Shown piece after piece: positions 1 to 7,284 of a stretch of 10,215 bases of DNA. Positions within the stretch are counted from its first letter, which is position 1; each line of letters opens with the position of its first letter. The notes beneath the pieces were generated by a model that saw nothing but the letters and a program-made list of their open reading frames with translations, ran no database searches and was not told the origin of the DNA. The translations under genes were made by a program, and so were the position numbers. Where the stretch lies: NCBI GenBank assembly GCA_002339745.1, contig DDKP01000116.1:1-10215 (forward strand). The letters are read 5' to 3'. The stretch comes from Firmicutes bacterium UBA2595. Lineage in GTDB: Bacteria > Bacillota > Thermincolia > Thermincolales > UBA2595.

Positions 1-336
1 CAGACCTTTATCTGCTGCCCTTCCACTGTGAAAGCCAGGCGACTAAGGGAACAAATCGTAAATGCCGGGGAAGATGAACTGGTGAGGACCTGGTTTGGCA
101 TTCGGGGGAAAAACGGGTTAATCATCCATGAAGCTGAATCACCGGATCCGGATATTATTGACTATCCCAGAACACCGTTTTTTGGGGCAAAGACTTACAG
201 CGAGGTAAAATTAAAAGAAATATGTTTACCCGATCTCTGGGAAAAATTGTTAATAACCACGCGCCAAGAGAAAAATAATTACAAAGAAAAAAGGCGAAAA
301 AAGAAGGTTATTAGGAAAAATTGTCGAAAAAAATAA
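1..336 (+). CDS. C-terminal part of an unrecognised protein (5' end outside window)
   Basis: The reading frame is open from the first base to TAA at 334-336, giving about 111 residues. A GTG at 28 could be a start, but no Shine-Dalgarno sequence precedes it, so I read this as the tail of a longer gene cut by the window edge. I do not recognise the family. The first ~80 residues have ordinary mixed composition (for example WFGIRGKNGLIIHEAE and PRTPFFGAKTY). The last ~25 residues are extremely rich in Lys and Arg and are encoded by A-rich DNA. That tail may be a real basic tail, or noncoding DNA read through after a frameshift in one of the A runs. No terminator is visible before the downstream chemotaxis gene, 54 bases away. 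Function unknown. Confidence 0.5.
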   Translation, partial: QTFICCPSTVKARRLREQIVNAGEDELVRTWFGIRGKNGLIIHEAESPDPDIIDYPRTPFFGAKTYSEVKLKEICLPDLWEKLLITTRQEKNNYKEKRRKKKVIRKNCRKK

Positions 337-390
337 AGAAATGTTTTCCAATCTCTGTTAGGACCTTAGCCGGGAATTGGGGGAACGCAA

Positions 391-2028
391 ATGAACGAAG
401 CATGTAAATTCCAGGTTAACGAACACAAGCTGCTGAACAGCAGGGTAGGAAAGAAACTTTTAGCCAGAGCTGAAGAGCTGGCGGAGAGGTGCAGTCGTTT
501 ACTTGAACAGAACCTTTGCCTGGAGCATAACGAAAACTCCATCCGAAGGATTTTTGACCAAGACCTTGCTGGAATGGAATACATTCTTATTGTTGACGGG
601 GAAGGCCGGGCGCTTATTCACACCAACCGCCTGAGAGAGGGGATTGTTTATAATGATAAAGTGGGGCTTGCGGCAGCGTTAACAAATAGTTCGCTGTTAC
701 AGGTCTATTACAGGGACACCGGTGAGGTCCTGTTGGACGCTTCCTGCCCGGTGTACGTAAACGGGCAAAAAGCATATGCTGTCAGGGTCGGTTATGTAAT
801 CCGGAATAATTCCCTGGATTTTAAGCTGGCGGTCGCCTCACTGTTGCCGGTAATTACGGCAACAGTCATGTATTATTTAAAGGTACCGCCATTTATGGTT
901 TTTGGTACAGGTTTGATTTTAAGTATAATAGGCGCAGTATTTGTAAGGGACCGGCTATCCAGGATAACACGCGCTTTTTTCGAAGGAACCGGGGCATTGT
1001 CCCAGGGGAACCTGACAAAGGCAGTTGAGCCGAAAACCAATGACGAGATTGGCCAGGTAGTGTTTGAAATAAATAAAATAACCCTGGGACTGCGCTACAT
1101 TATCAGGAAACTGCAGGACTTTGCACAGCAGATCAGGGTTGCCAGTGAGGAACAGAGCAATTCCAGCGACCAATTCAACACCGCGGCGGCACAGATTGCC
1201 AGCACAACTCAGGAACTGGCCTCCGGTGCCCAGAACCAGTTGTACAGTATAAATTCGGCCAAAGGATTCGGGGAGGAAATCACCTCAGCCATTCAAAAGA
1301 TGGTCCAGTATGCCGAGGAAGGACTGCGGAAGTCCGAAACTTACCTGACTAAAGCAAGCACGGGAATGTTGGATGTTGGCGCTTCCAGGGAACAGATGCT
1401 CAAAATCAGCCATTCTTTTGACCAAACAACACAGGTAATTGGGGAATTGGCTGCCCACTCGTCACAGATTGAAAAGATTACAAATACCATTACAGAAATA
1501 GCCCAACAGACTAATTTACTGGCTTTAAATGCGGCTATTGAAGCAGCGAGGGCAGGTGAACACGGATTGGGCTTTGCAGTGGTGGCGGAAGAGGTCCGGA
1601 CCCTGGCAGAGTCATCAGCTGTATTTGCTAAAGAGATTAAGGATATCATAACCAGTAATATCAGGAAAACCGCTGAAGCCGTTGCAGTCATTAGGTCCGG
1701 TGTAGGGGAAGTGGAAAAAGGGCGGCAGGTGCTGGACGAAACTGTAAGTTCCATCAACCAGATAATTGAGAGTGTCAAACAGCTTTCAGAACAGTTAAAA
1801 ATCACATTTGAAATGGCTTCCGAAATCAGGATAAGAAGTGGTATCCTCATGAAAGACCTGGACAACAGCCTGAATGTGGCTGTAGAGACGGCTAAGGCGG
1901 CAGAAGCCATTTCCAGCGCTACCGAAGAACAGGTTGCTGCCAGTGAATGCTTATCGGTTACTGCCAAGTCCCTGTCCAATGCTGCGGTGGAGATGGAGCA
2001 GCTGGTTAGGCGGTTTAAAGTTGACTGA
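391..2028 (+). CDS. Methyl-accepting chemotaxis protein with sensor domain before a TM hairpin
   Basis: 545-residue chemoreceptor that would relay a stimulus to CheA/CheW and so to the flagellar motor. Residues ~20-60 look helical. Residues ~62-136 form a PAS/Cache-like sensor segment (YILIVDGEGRALIHTN, later VYVNGQKAYAVRVGYVI). Two closely spaced membrane segments follow at ~146-163 and ~167-185, joined by a very short KVPP turn, then a HAMP-like segment (~186-240). The long coiled-coil signalling domain runs from ~245 to 540. Its hairpin tip (QTNLLALNAAIEAARAGE, then GFAVVAEEVRTLAESSA, ~373-410) is diagnostic of the MCP family. The start is ATG 391 with a GGGGG Shine-Dalgarno at 379-383; an in-frame TAG at 367-369 rules out an N-terminal extension. 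No C-terminal CheR-tethering pentapeptide is seen. The stimulus is unknown. It converges on rsgI. Confidence 0.93.
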   Translation: MNEACKFQVNEHKLLNSRVGKKLLARAEELAERCSRLLEQNLCLEHNENSIRRIFDQDLAGMEYILIVDGEGRALIHTNRLREGIVYNDKVGLAAALTNSSLLQVYYRDTGEVLLDASCPVYVNGQKAYAVRVGYVIRNNSLDFKLAVASLLPVITATVMYYLKVPPFMVFGTGLILSIIGAVFVRDRLSRITRAFFEGTGALSQGNLTKAVEPKTNDEIGQVVFEINKITLGLRYIIRKLQDFAQQIRVASEEQSNSSDQFNTAAAQIASTTQELASGAQNQLYSINSAKGFGEEITSAIQKMVQYAEEGLRKSETYLTKASTGMLDVGASREQMLKISHSFDQTTQVIGELAAHSSQIEKITNTITEIAQQTNLLALNAAIEAARAGEHGLGFAVVAEEVRTLAESSAVFAKEIKDIITSNIRKTAEAVAVIRSGVGEVEKGRQVLDETVSSINQIIESVKQLSEQLKITFEMASEIRIRSGILMKDLDNSLNVAVETAKAAEAISSATEEQVAASECLSVTAKSLSNAAVEMEQLVRRFKVD

Positions 2029-2083
2029 ATTTTACCCGAACAAAAAGGAGCTGTCCCATAAATAGGCCACCTTCCTTGACCAT

Positions 2084-2209
2084 AAAGGGAGGGGCAGATA
2101 TGTTCCGGAACGACGGACTGATGTCCGCTTGTCGGCGATCCGCGTATGCGGGAGCCGGTAACAAGCTGAATTATTGCCGTCGCGAAGGAATATATCTGCC
2201 CCTCCCTTT
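2084..2209. repeat. 126-bp imperfect palindrome between convergent genes (possible MITE-like element or bidirectional terminator)
   Basis: The outer 18 bases (2084-2101, AAAGGGAGGGGCAGATAT) are perfectly complementary to 2192-2209. Further inward, pairing continues at 2103-2106 with 2187-2190, 2111-2116 with 2177-2182, 2127-2132 with 2161-2166, 2133-2136 with 2154-2157 and 2140-2143 with 2148-2151. The apical loop is GTAT (2144-2147). That is about 42 base pairs broken by internal loops. It occupies nearly all of the gap between the 3' ends of the chemotaxis gene and rsgI. Either transcript could fold into this hairpin and be stabilised or terminated by it, although no strong U-tract follows on either strand. 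The even outer arms with a diverged interior also resemble a small non-autonomous mobile element. I see no obvious target-site duplication and do not recognise a named family. Confidence 0.8.
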
Positions 2210-2213
2210 GGTT

Positions 2214-3368
2214 TCATGGATAAAAAGAAAGGGGTTTCTTCCGGTTTGCGTCTTCGGCGCCAGAACGCTGTTCTGCCGGGTTTCTGTATCCGTTTCCCGA
2301 AGGTTTTTCTTGTCTGTCATTATTCTTCATTCTGTCCTCCAGCTGGGGATTCTCCTGTCTTGGAACTTTTGAGCGGTTGTTGTCAGGCGTCTGGTTTAGA
2401 TTGGGGTCAACTTTCCGAGGATTTCCCGGCTCAATGTTTTTAGGGCGGTTTCTATTCCGGGTATCATCGGGGTTTCTTTCATTATCTTCCCCGTCGGCTT
2501 GTGGCATTTTTCCGTTTTTCCAGGATTTTTCTGCCCGGGCGGAGTCTTTCTCATTACCTTTGCTGTCCTTCAATTCGTTGTTGCCGTGCCGGGGAGGTAT
2601 ATGGACGGATTTTACAATCACTTTCTTATTGTTGGGGAGCCATTTTACCTTATATACGTTGACCAGATTGGACAGACTGTTTTGTTTGACCTGGCCCAAG
2701 GTGAGTTTTTCGCCGGACGCGATTGCCTCCCTGTATAAAATAAGTTTCCCCGGAGACAGGCCCTGTTTTGTTGCTTCGTTTCTTGTAGACAGGTCGGAGG
2801 ACAACACCAGGATATCAACATCCATGCCCCTGTCTTCAACCGCAATTTCAAGGTTCCGGGTCAAAGCGTCATAGTCAACAGTTCCCTGCTGGTCATTAAT
2901 AACTGTAACTGTTGTTAATACATAATTTTTGTGACCGGGTTTCAGGTAGCCTTCCCGCACCGCTTCTGCCATGATGCGGCTTACTGAGGTGTACAGGTCT
3001 GTTCCCTGTAACTGAAGGGAGGATATCATTTTTTGCGCGGCATCATTTAGGAAATTGACCTTCAGGACTTTAAGGCCCTCACTTACTTCCAGTTCAACGC
3101 TTGGGTTAATATCCAGCGAAACATAGGCGACCGCCTGAGGATTTCCGGCAATTTGGTACAGGCTGAAACCAAGAGCAAGGAGCAATATGGAGGCTACCAT
3201 TAATGTGGGCTTTACCCGGTTGAACCAGTTGCCGGAAGTAAATTCCAATTTCGCGCCAACCCGGATGCCGCTTCTCCCGGAAACCGGCACCCTGTGGTAA
3301 GCGCCGTCCCTGTCCAGCACAATGCAGTATGAGTTTTTAACTTTTACAACTACACCCTTGTTCTTCAT
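2214..3368 (-). CDS. rsgI: Anti-sigma-I factor RsgI
   Basis: Membrane anti-sigma factor that holds SigI inactive until an outside signal triggers its proteolysis. From ATG 3368 it has 384 residues. The cytoplasmic N-terminal RsgI domain (KGVVVKVKNSYCIVLDRDG) binds the sigma factor. One membrane segment follows at ~55-74. The extracellular domain then begins with the family motif SLDINPSVELEV (~84-95). In studied RsgI proteins the peptide bond of that Asn-Pro pair undergoes autoproteolysis; here it is Asn88-Pro89. The middle domain continues to ~255. The last ~120 residues are a disordered tail rich in Asn, Lys, Arg, Asp and Pro, with no carbohydrate-binding or hydrolase domain like those of cellulolytic clostridia. 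A TTG at 3401 would add 11 residues and also has an AGGGA upstream; I prefer the ATG because AAAGGA lies 9 bases before it and family members start close to this point. Cotranscribed with sigI. Confidence 0.92.
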   Translation of the reverse strand: MKNKGVVVKVKNSYCIVLDRDGAYHRVPVSGRSGIRVGAKLEFTSGNWFNRVKPTLMVASILLLALGFSLYQIAGNPQAVAYVSLDINPSVELEVSEGLKVLKVNFLNDAAQKMISSLQLQGTDLYTSVSRIMAEAVREGYLKPGHKNYVLTTVTVINDQQGTVDYDALTRNLEIAVEDRGMDVDILVLSSDLSTRNEATKQGLSPGKLILYREAIASGEKLTLGQVKQNSLSNLVNVYKVKWLPNNKKVIVKSVHIPPRHGNNELKDSKGNEKDSARAEKSWKNGKMPQADGEDNERNPDDTRNRNRPKNIEPGNPRKVDPNLNQTPDNNRSKVPRQENPQLEDRMKNNDRQEKPSGNGYRNPAEQRSGAEDANRKKPLSFYP

Positions 3369-3412
3369 CCTGAAGCATCCTTTCGGTTGAGTTCCCCACA
3401 AATATATGTCCC

Positions 3413-4141
3413 TTAGCTAGCATCGAAATTTATATATGATCGGATATACGGGAATTCCATTGGGTAAAAGAGTACAAGGGCTGTGGCGATGATGAACTTT
3501 CGTCCTCTCTCCAGTGTCTTCCTGTTAACCCCGGTTTTCAGTACCAGTTCATTGATGGGCAGCTGCTTCTTTTTAAGAAGGCTTTCCATCATGTCCGGCA
3601 GACTTACAACCAGCCTGGCGACTCGAAACAGTGTTTCCCGGGAGTCCCTGTGTTTTGGGGATGCTTCCACCAGTGATTCAAAGTCGATCCCAAAATTGCC
3701 GAGAAGCTTTTCGTACTCCACCAGTTCTTCGCGTCTTTCGTCCTCAATAGTCCGATCCCGGAAGTCATTCCAGGCGGATTGGATTTCGGCGGGACTGAAA
3801 GCCGTTCCTTCATCCGAAGCGGCGTCATAGGGGCATTCTATCTGAATACGGCATTCTTTGCGGAAATAGTCTTTAAGCCTGTTTTCAATCACTACCCTGG
3901 CATACGGAAGAAAAGGCACTTTTTTTTCGTGGTTATATGAATCGATGGCGGAATTAAAAGCTATCAGCGCTATGCTCAGTTCATCACTAGCTCCCCATTC
4001 AAGATGCCGCTTACACAGGTTCATGGCAGTTTTCCACACAAAGGGTTTATATTCCTGAAGAAATTCTTCACGGGCCTGTGCGTCGCCAGCCTGGAGCCTG
4101 AGAAGGACCTCGGGCACTGTTCCGTTGCTCCCCAGGGTCAT
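3413..4141 (-). CDS. sigI: RNA polymerase sigma factor SigI
   Basis: 242-residue alternative sigma factor of the SigI group, which directs RNA polymerase to heat/envelope-stress or polysaccharide-related promoters in Bacillus and clostridia. Region 2 lies at ~20-97 (EFLQEYKPFVWKTAMNLC, DELSIALIAFNSAIDSY, ENRLKDYFRKE). The SigI-type C-terminal DNA-binding domain lies at ~135-240, with a helix-turn-helix around LKTGVNRKTLERGRKFIIA (201-219) and the characteristic ending EFPYIRSYINF. Length and domain order are normal for the family. ATG 4141 is preceded by GAGGTG five bases upstream. The stop codon is followed within 50 bases by the rsgI start, the usual sigI-rsgI operon in which the partner anti-sigma factor controls its activity. 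Confidence 0.95.
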   Translation of the reverse strand: MTLGSNGTVPEVLLRLQAGDAQAREEFLQEYKPFVWKTAMNLCKRHLEWGASDELSIALIAFNSAIDSYNHEKKVPFLPYARVVIENRLKDYFRKECRIQIECPYDAASDEGTAFSPAEIQSAWNDFRDRTIEDERREELVEYEKLLGNFGIDFESLVEASPKHRDSRETLFRVARLVVSLPDMMESLLKKKQLPINELVLKTGVNRKTLERGRKFIIATALVLFYPMEFPYIRSYINFDAS

Positions 4142-4176
4142 ATTAACACCTCGTTATTTCTATATACGTGGAAGAA

Positions 4177-4205
4177 AGTTTATTTGTGTGGGTTTTATTC
4201 GACAA
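4177..4205 (-). promoter_or_regulatory. Candidate promoter of sigI-rsgI
   Basis: On the minus strand, TTGTCG (4205-4200) lies 17 bases before TAAACT (4182-4177). Each matches four of six positions of the vegetative consensus. In the same stretch ACCCAC (4193-4188) and CGTA (4168-4165) loosely recall the C-rich -35 and CG-type -10 of SigI promoters, which would fit autoregulation, but their 19-base spacing is uncertain. The rest of the 187-base sigI-patatin intergenic region shows no stronger signal apart from the patatin ribosome binding site. Confidence 0.3.
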
Positions 4206-4328
4206 AAAATCCGGTAGTCCTGTCTGAGAGGATAATTCACCGTATATGATTAACTTTTGGGAGCGGCGGACCATAGCATAATAGTGGTGAGTGGTATTTT
4301 AGTCACAAATATTCGAGGAGGTTAAGGA

Positions 4329-5954
4329 ATGCCGACCCAAAAAAAGAAAAAAGTGGCCCTGGTTTTTACGGGGGCCGTTTCACTGGGCAGCTTTGAAGCG
4401 GGTGTGGCTTACGAAATCATCCGGTACCTTAATGAGACGGAGAATCCCGAACTGGATGTGGATGTAATAGTGGGTACTTCTGCCGGCGCCTTGACAGGGG
4501 CCCTTACCGCGCTGGCGCTGGTGTTCGGAATAGACCCGGGTTTGCTGGAAGAGGCCTGGATGTCTGTCAGGCTGGAAGACCTGCTGAAACTAAACCCCTG
4601 TGACAGGTCCTTATTGTCCAGCAGCAAGGTCGAAAGTTTAATCGCCAGGTATATCCAGCCGCCGGCCTCGGAATTTGCCAGGCCTCGGACGATCGATAAA
4701 AAAATCGAGTTTGTTGCCGTAGTAACTAACCTTAACGGGATCAGATACAGAATCCTCAGAGGGAAAGATGAGGAATTTTCCATCAGCGCCATAGGGTACG
4801 AAGATGCTTTCAAATTTCGGATAGGACCGGGGTTTTCCGACTGGGAAAAACTCCGGACCGCTGTTCGTGCTTCCAGCGCCTACCCGGCCGCCTTCGAACA
4901 TAAGACCGTATTGAGAGCTGACCATGAATTCCGCCGGTTGGCCAGGTACAACTTTGCACAAAAAACAGAGAAAGCGTTTCACTATGCAGACGGGGGTATC
5001 GTCAACAACCAGCCGTTGAACAGGGCCATTGAGGTTGTTAACGATCTGCCGGCCGACGACCGGGAAACCTCATTGGAGATGGGTAACGAAAGGGTGTTCC
5101 TGGTTATTGACCCTTCTCCCCCCGAGGGTGACCCGATTCACCGGGAGGGATTCAGCGTATTTAATGTCGTCAGCAGAGCAGTCTGGACAATTCCCCGCAA
5201 CCAGACCCTGTACAAGGACCTCCTGCTCCTGGAAAAAGTAAACAGGCGGATCATGTGGAAAAATTCTTTTGTGTCCACCCTGGCCGGTATATGGAATTCG
5301 TTGCGCATTACGGAGGAACAGAGCCGTGCCTTTGACAAACTCTGTCAGGAGGTGGCCCGGTTTAAAGGCAAGACAATTCTGGGGGTGGAACCTGACGCCT
5401 ATCTCGAAACGGAGAAAAAACGCATCCGAAACGCGTATAGGTCGGAAATTGCCAGTGTCACCGACGCTGATTCTTTTGTTAAGTACTGTTTTTTACTTGA
5501 ACAGGTTGCGGACCTGCGCAACAAGCAGCAGGTCACTGTGGAAATGATCAGCCCCCTGGATCCCGAAAAAGAACTGGCAGGAGTGATTTTCGGCAATTTC
5601 GGCGGTTTCCTGGACGCCGGTTTTATAAAACACGATTTCAATGTGGGCAGGACTTATGCCTTGAGGTGGCTCAAGAAGGAAACAGAAATGAGCCGCCTGG
5701 TGCGCTGCACGGAAAAACATGTGCCGGCTAGAGTCCAGCGTAAAGTTTTCCAAAAACTTTTGGATAACTCTATTCCTTTACTGGTTGAAGAAATAGGTCC
5801 CAGACTTTTCGCGGGAAGAGGTGACTTAGCTCAGGAAGCCCCACGGTTGTTAAACCTGCTGGGGATGTTTGTGGCAGGCCTGGCAAAGTACCTGGTCAGA
5901 AAAGCTCTGTTTCAAAGCAAAAAGATTTGTTCTTCTATCCCCCCGAAAAATTGA
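4329..5954 (+). CDS. Patatin-like phospholipase / acyl hydrolase
   Basis: 541-residue protein with a patatin domain in its N-terminal half, expected to hydrolyse acyl esters of lipids with a Ser-Asp dyad. The oxyanion-hole loop is TGAVSLGSFEAG (14-25). The nucleophile elbow GTSAGA (49-54) gives Ser51, and the DGG motif (221-223) gives Asp221. The segment RASSAYPAAFE (180-190) is also typical of the fold. The C-terminal half is mostly helical and includes ELAGVIFGNFGGFLDAGF, a pattern found in larger patatin-related proteins. No signal peptide is present: the N-terminus is MPTQKKKK followed directly by the first beta strand, so a cytoplasmic or membrane-associated location is likely. ATG 4329 has a very strong GAGGAGGTT at 4314-4322. 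It is divergent from sigI; its natural substrate is unknown. Confidence 0.9.
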   Translation: MPTQKKKKVALVFTGAVSLGSFEAGVAYEIIRYLNETENPELDVDVIVGTSAGALTGALTALALVFGIDPGLLEEAWMSVRLEDLLKLNPCDRSLLSSSKVESLIARYIQPPASEFARPRTIDKKIEFVAVVTNLNGIRYRILRGKDEEFSISAIGYEDAFKFRIGPGFSDWEKLRTAVRASSAYPAAFEHKTVLRADHEFRRLARYNFAQKTEKAFHYADGGIVNNQPLNRAIEVVNDLPADDRETSLEMGNERVFLVIDPSPPEGDPIHREGFSVFNVVSRAVWTIPRNQTLYKDLLLLEKVNRRIMWKNSFVSTLAGIWNSLRITEEQSRAFDKLCQEVARFKGKTILGVEPDAYLETEKKRIRNAYRSEIASVTDADSFVKYCFLLEQVADLRNKQQVTVEMISPLDPEKELAGVIFGNFGGFLDAGFIKHDFNVGRTYALRWLKKETEMSRLVRCTEKHVPARVQRKVFQKLLDNSIPLLVEEIGPRLFAGRGDLAQEAPRLLNLLGMFVAGLAKYLVRKALFQSKKICSSIPPKN

Positions 5955-6006
5955 TAAAGATAGCGCCCGGTCCATTATTTTCCTGCAGAAAACCCCGGAA
6001 CCGTTG

Positions 6007-6015
6007 TGATATAAT
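6007..6015 (+). promoter_or_regulatory. Extended -10 promoter for the YdjM-like gene
   Basis: TGATATAAT is a perfect extended -10 (TGN followed by TATAAT at 6010-6015), 25 bases before the ATG at 6041. No good -35 is visible at the expected spacing (5986-5993 is A-rich), which is common for extended -10 promoters. Transcription would begin near 6022, just before the GAGGGAGGG ribosome binding site at 6025-6033. It implies that this gene can be expressed independently of the patatin gene. Confidence 0.5.
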
Positions 6016-6040
6016 TGTACTGCCGAGGGAGGGAAATACT

Positions 6041-6988
6041 ATGGACCCACTGACCCATGCGCTTGTAGGCACCGGTGTGGCCTCATTGACCGGAGACAAG
6101 TTTTCACTGGCGAACCCGATTCATATGGGGGCAGTACTGGGGGCGCTGGCGCCGGATATTGATATAGTCCTCCAACTGTATGGGGATGTTCCTTATCTTA
6201 CCCACCACAGGGGGTCTTCGCATTCTATCCCGGGCGTCCTGGTAACTTCTGCCGTGATTGCCTTTGTTTTATGGCTTGTATTAGGCGGGGCTCATCCCGG
6301 CATGATATTTGTCTGGACGGTCTTGGGGGCCGTCTCACATATCCTGCTTGACATCCTGAACTCATACGGGGCCAAGATATTGTGGCCCTTCAGCCAGAAA
6401 AAGTACAGTCTTAACCTTTTGGTCCTGGCCGACCCGGTAATCATTACACTTTTTGCAGGTGTTATTCTTTGGCCGGGCACACCCCGGGCAGTGGTTGAAA
6501 CGGTGTTCTGGCTGGCCATGGTGTACCTGGGAATCAGGTTTTACATGAGGCAGAGTGTACACAGGAGGCTGTGGCAGAAGTATGAGGCAGAAGGTGTTAA
6601 AAGGGTCGTGGTAATGCCCGCGGTAGTGAGCCTCTGGAACTGGTCATTTCTGGTAGAAACCCAGGAAGCTTACATTGTCGGGGAAGTCAGATGTTTTTCA
6701 CTGCATATGGGGATTGAAAAAATCCTGGACAAGAAACCGAAAAACACACTTATCCAACAAGCTCTCCAGTCGAAACTGGGACAGGTTTTTCAGAATTTTA
6801 CGCCTTATTTCCATATTTTTGACTGTGTGGAAGACGGCAGGCATGTAGTCAAGTTTTACGACCTGCGGTACTTTTTCAGGGAAGACTTTCTGCATACCGC
6901 CACCGTTTTCTTTGATGAGAAAAATAAAATTATTGATGCGGTTTTTCACCCGTATCATAAGAACCGGAAGGTTCGCGTCATGGGGTAG
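6041..6988 (+). CDS. YdjM/DUF457-type membrane-bound metal-dependent hydrolase
   Basis: 315-residue integral membrane protein of the family usually annotated as inner-membrane metal-dependent hydrolase (YdjM/YbcI, DUF457), whose physiological substrate is not established. Conserved metal-ligand-like motifs are present in the usual order: MDPLTHALVG (His6), LAPDIDIVL (Asp39, Asp41), THHRGSSHS (His55, His56, His61), SHILLDILNSYG (His100, Asp104), then WPFSQKKYSLNLLVLADP (Asp131). Membrane segments are likely at ~65-82, 88-105, 130-145 and 150-167. The soluble C-terminal part (~170-315) is poorly characterised. ATG 6041 is chosen over in-frame starts further upstream (such as 5927) because it has a GAGGGAGGG ribosome binding site and the MDPLTHA family N-terminus, and because the longer version would overlap the patatin gene. 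Confidence 0.88.
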   Translation: MDPLTHALVGTGVASLTGDKFSLANPIHMGAVLGALAPDIDIVLQLYGDVPYLTHHRGSSHSIPGVLVTSAVIAFVLWLVLGGAHPGMIFVWTVLGAVSHILLDILNSYGAKILWPFSQKKYSLNLLVLADPVIITLFAGVILWPGTPRAVVETVFWLAMVYLGIRFYMRQSVHRRLWQKYEAEGVKRVVVMPAVVSLWNWSFLVETQEAYIVGEVRCFSLHMGIEKILDKKPKNTLIQQALQSKLGQVFQNFTPYFHIFDCVEDGRHVVKFYDLRYFFREDFLHTATVFFDEKNKIIDAVFHPYHKNRKVRVMG

Positions 6989-6995
6989 GAGGGTG

Positions 6996-7151
6996 ATGGC
7001 AAAAATCAGGGAAGGGGTACCAGGGGCCAAAATATCTTGTGAGTTTGTAGAGAAGGTGTATAAGCACATAGACGGCATCCACATCATGGCCTTGGGCGAC
7101 ATGAATGCCTCCAATGAAATCATTGAACATACTCTCAGTTTGATAGGTTAA
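6996..7151 (+). CDS. Small protein resembling the C-terminus of methylenetetrahydrofolate reductase (orphan fragment)
   Basis: 51-residue ORF beginning 7 bases after the YdjM-like stop, with AGGAGG at 6987-6992. The gap to ATG 6996 is only 3 bases, and GTG 6993 is an alternative start. Its core, FVEKVYKHIDGIHIMALG, recalls the extreme C-terminal strand-helix of MetF-type methylenetetrahydrofolate reductases, where a sequence like DGVHIMA ends the barrel. None of the upstream FAD- or folate-binding portion is present anywhere in the window. It may be a remnant of a former metF, or a short expressed gene coupled to the upstream cistron. The terminator overlaps its stop codon, so it is the last thing transcribed here. 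The family resemblance is from memory and uncertain. Confidence 0.45.
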   Translation: MAKIREGVPGAKISCEFVEKVYKHIDGIHIMALGDMNASNEIIEHTLSLIG

Positions 7152-7184
7152 AATTAAAGCCGCTTGCATAGCGGCCTTTAATTT
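7151..7184. terminator. Intrinsic hairpin terminator (probably bidirectional)
   Basis: AAATTAAAG-CCGCT (7151-7164) pairs with AGCGG-CCTTTAATTT (7170-7184) around the loop TGCAT, with a single unpaired G. The A-rich left arm and T-rich right arm make it usable from either strand. It starts on the last base of the small ORF's stop codon, and so ends the YdjM-like/small-ORF transcript and insulates adhE. Confidence 0.85.
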
Positions 7185-7267
7185 CGTTCATTTAGCGCTG
7201 TGCCGGGTGAGGGTTGGCTAATAATTGGAATTTACCCCTGGGCCGCATCTTTTTTTTTAAATCCGGT

Positions 7268-7273
7268 TATAAT
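7268..7273 (+). promoter_or_regulatory. Candidate -10 box of adhE
   Basis: A perfect TATAAT lies 118 bases before the adhE ATG. No convincing -35 is found 16-18 bases upstream; instead there is a T9 run (7250-7258) that could act as an AT-rich upstream element. Transcription would start near 7280, giving a leader of about 110 bases that contains the TGTCC repeats. Confidence 0.45.
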
Positions 7274-7284
7274 TTTAAAAAATT

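Noticed and set aside
1341..1979. 212-residue minus-strand ORF, rich in Ser/Ala/Leu/Ile, within the chemotaxis gene
   Set aside because: It is an antisense reading of the coiled-coil signalling domain; the composition follows from the Ala/Glu/Ser-rich sense strand.
2084..2209. Known riboswitch (cyclic-di-GMP, cobalamin or molybdenum cofactor) in the structured intergenic region
   Set aside because: None of the conserved core words of these classes could be recognised, and the element lies after two gene ends, not before a gene start.
2032..2372. Short ORFs on both strands across the palindrome (61 and 98 residues) with similar KGGAD and YLPLPL segments
   Set aside because: The similarity follows directly from the inverted repeat. 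The plus-strand ORF also runs antisense into rsgI, and neither resembles a protein family I know.
7205..7258. Possible second terminator before adhE ending in a T9 run
   Set aside because: Only short GGGT/ACCC and GCC/GGC pairings precede the T run, with a long weak loop. A much better terminator already exists at 7151-7184.
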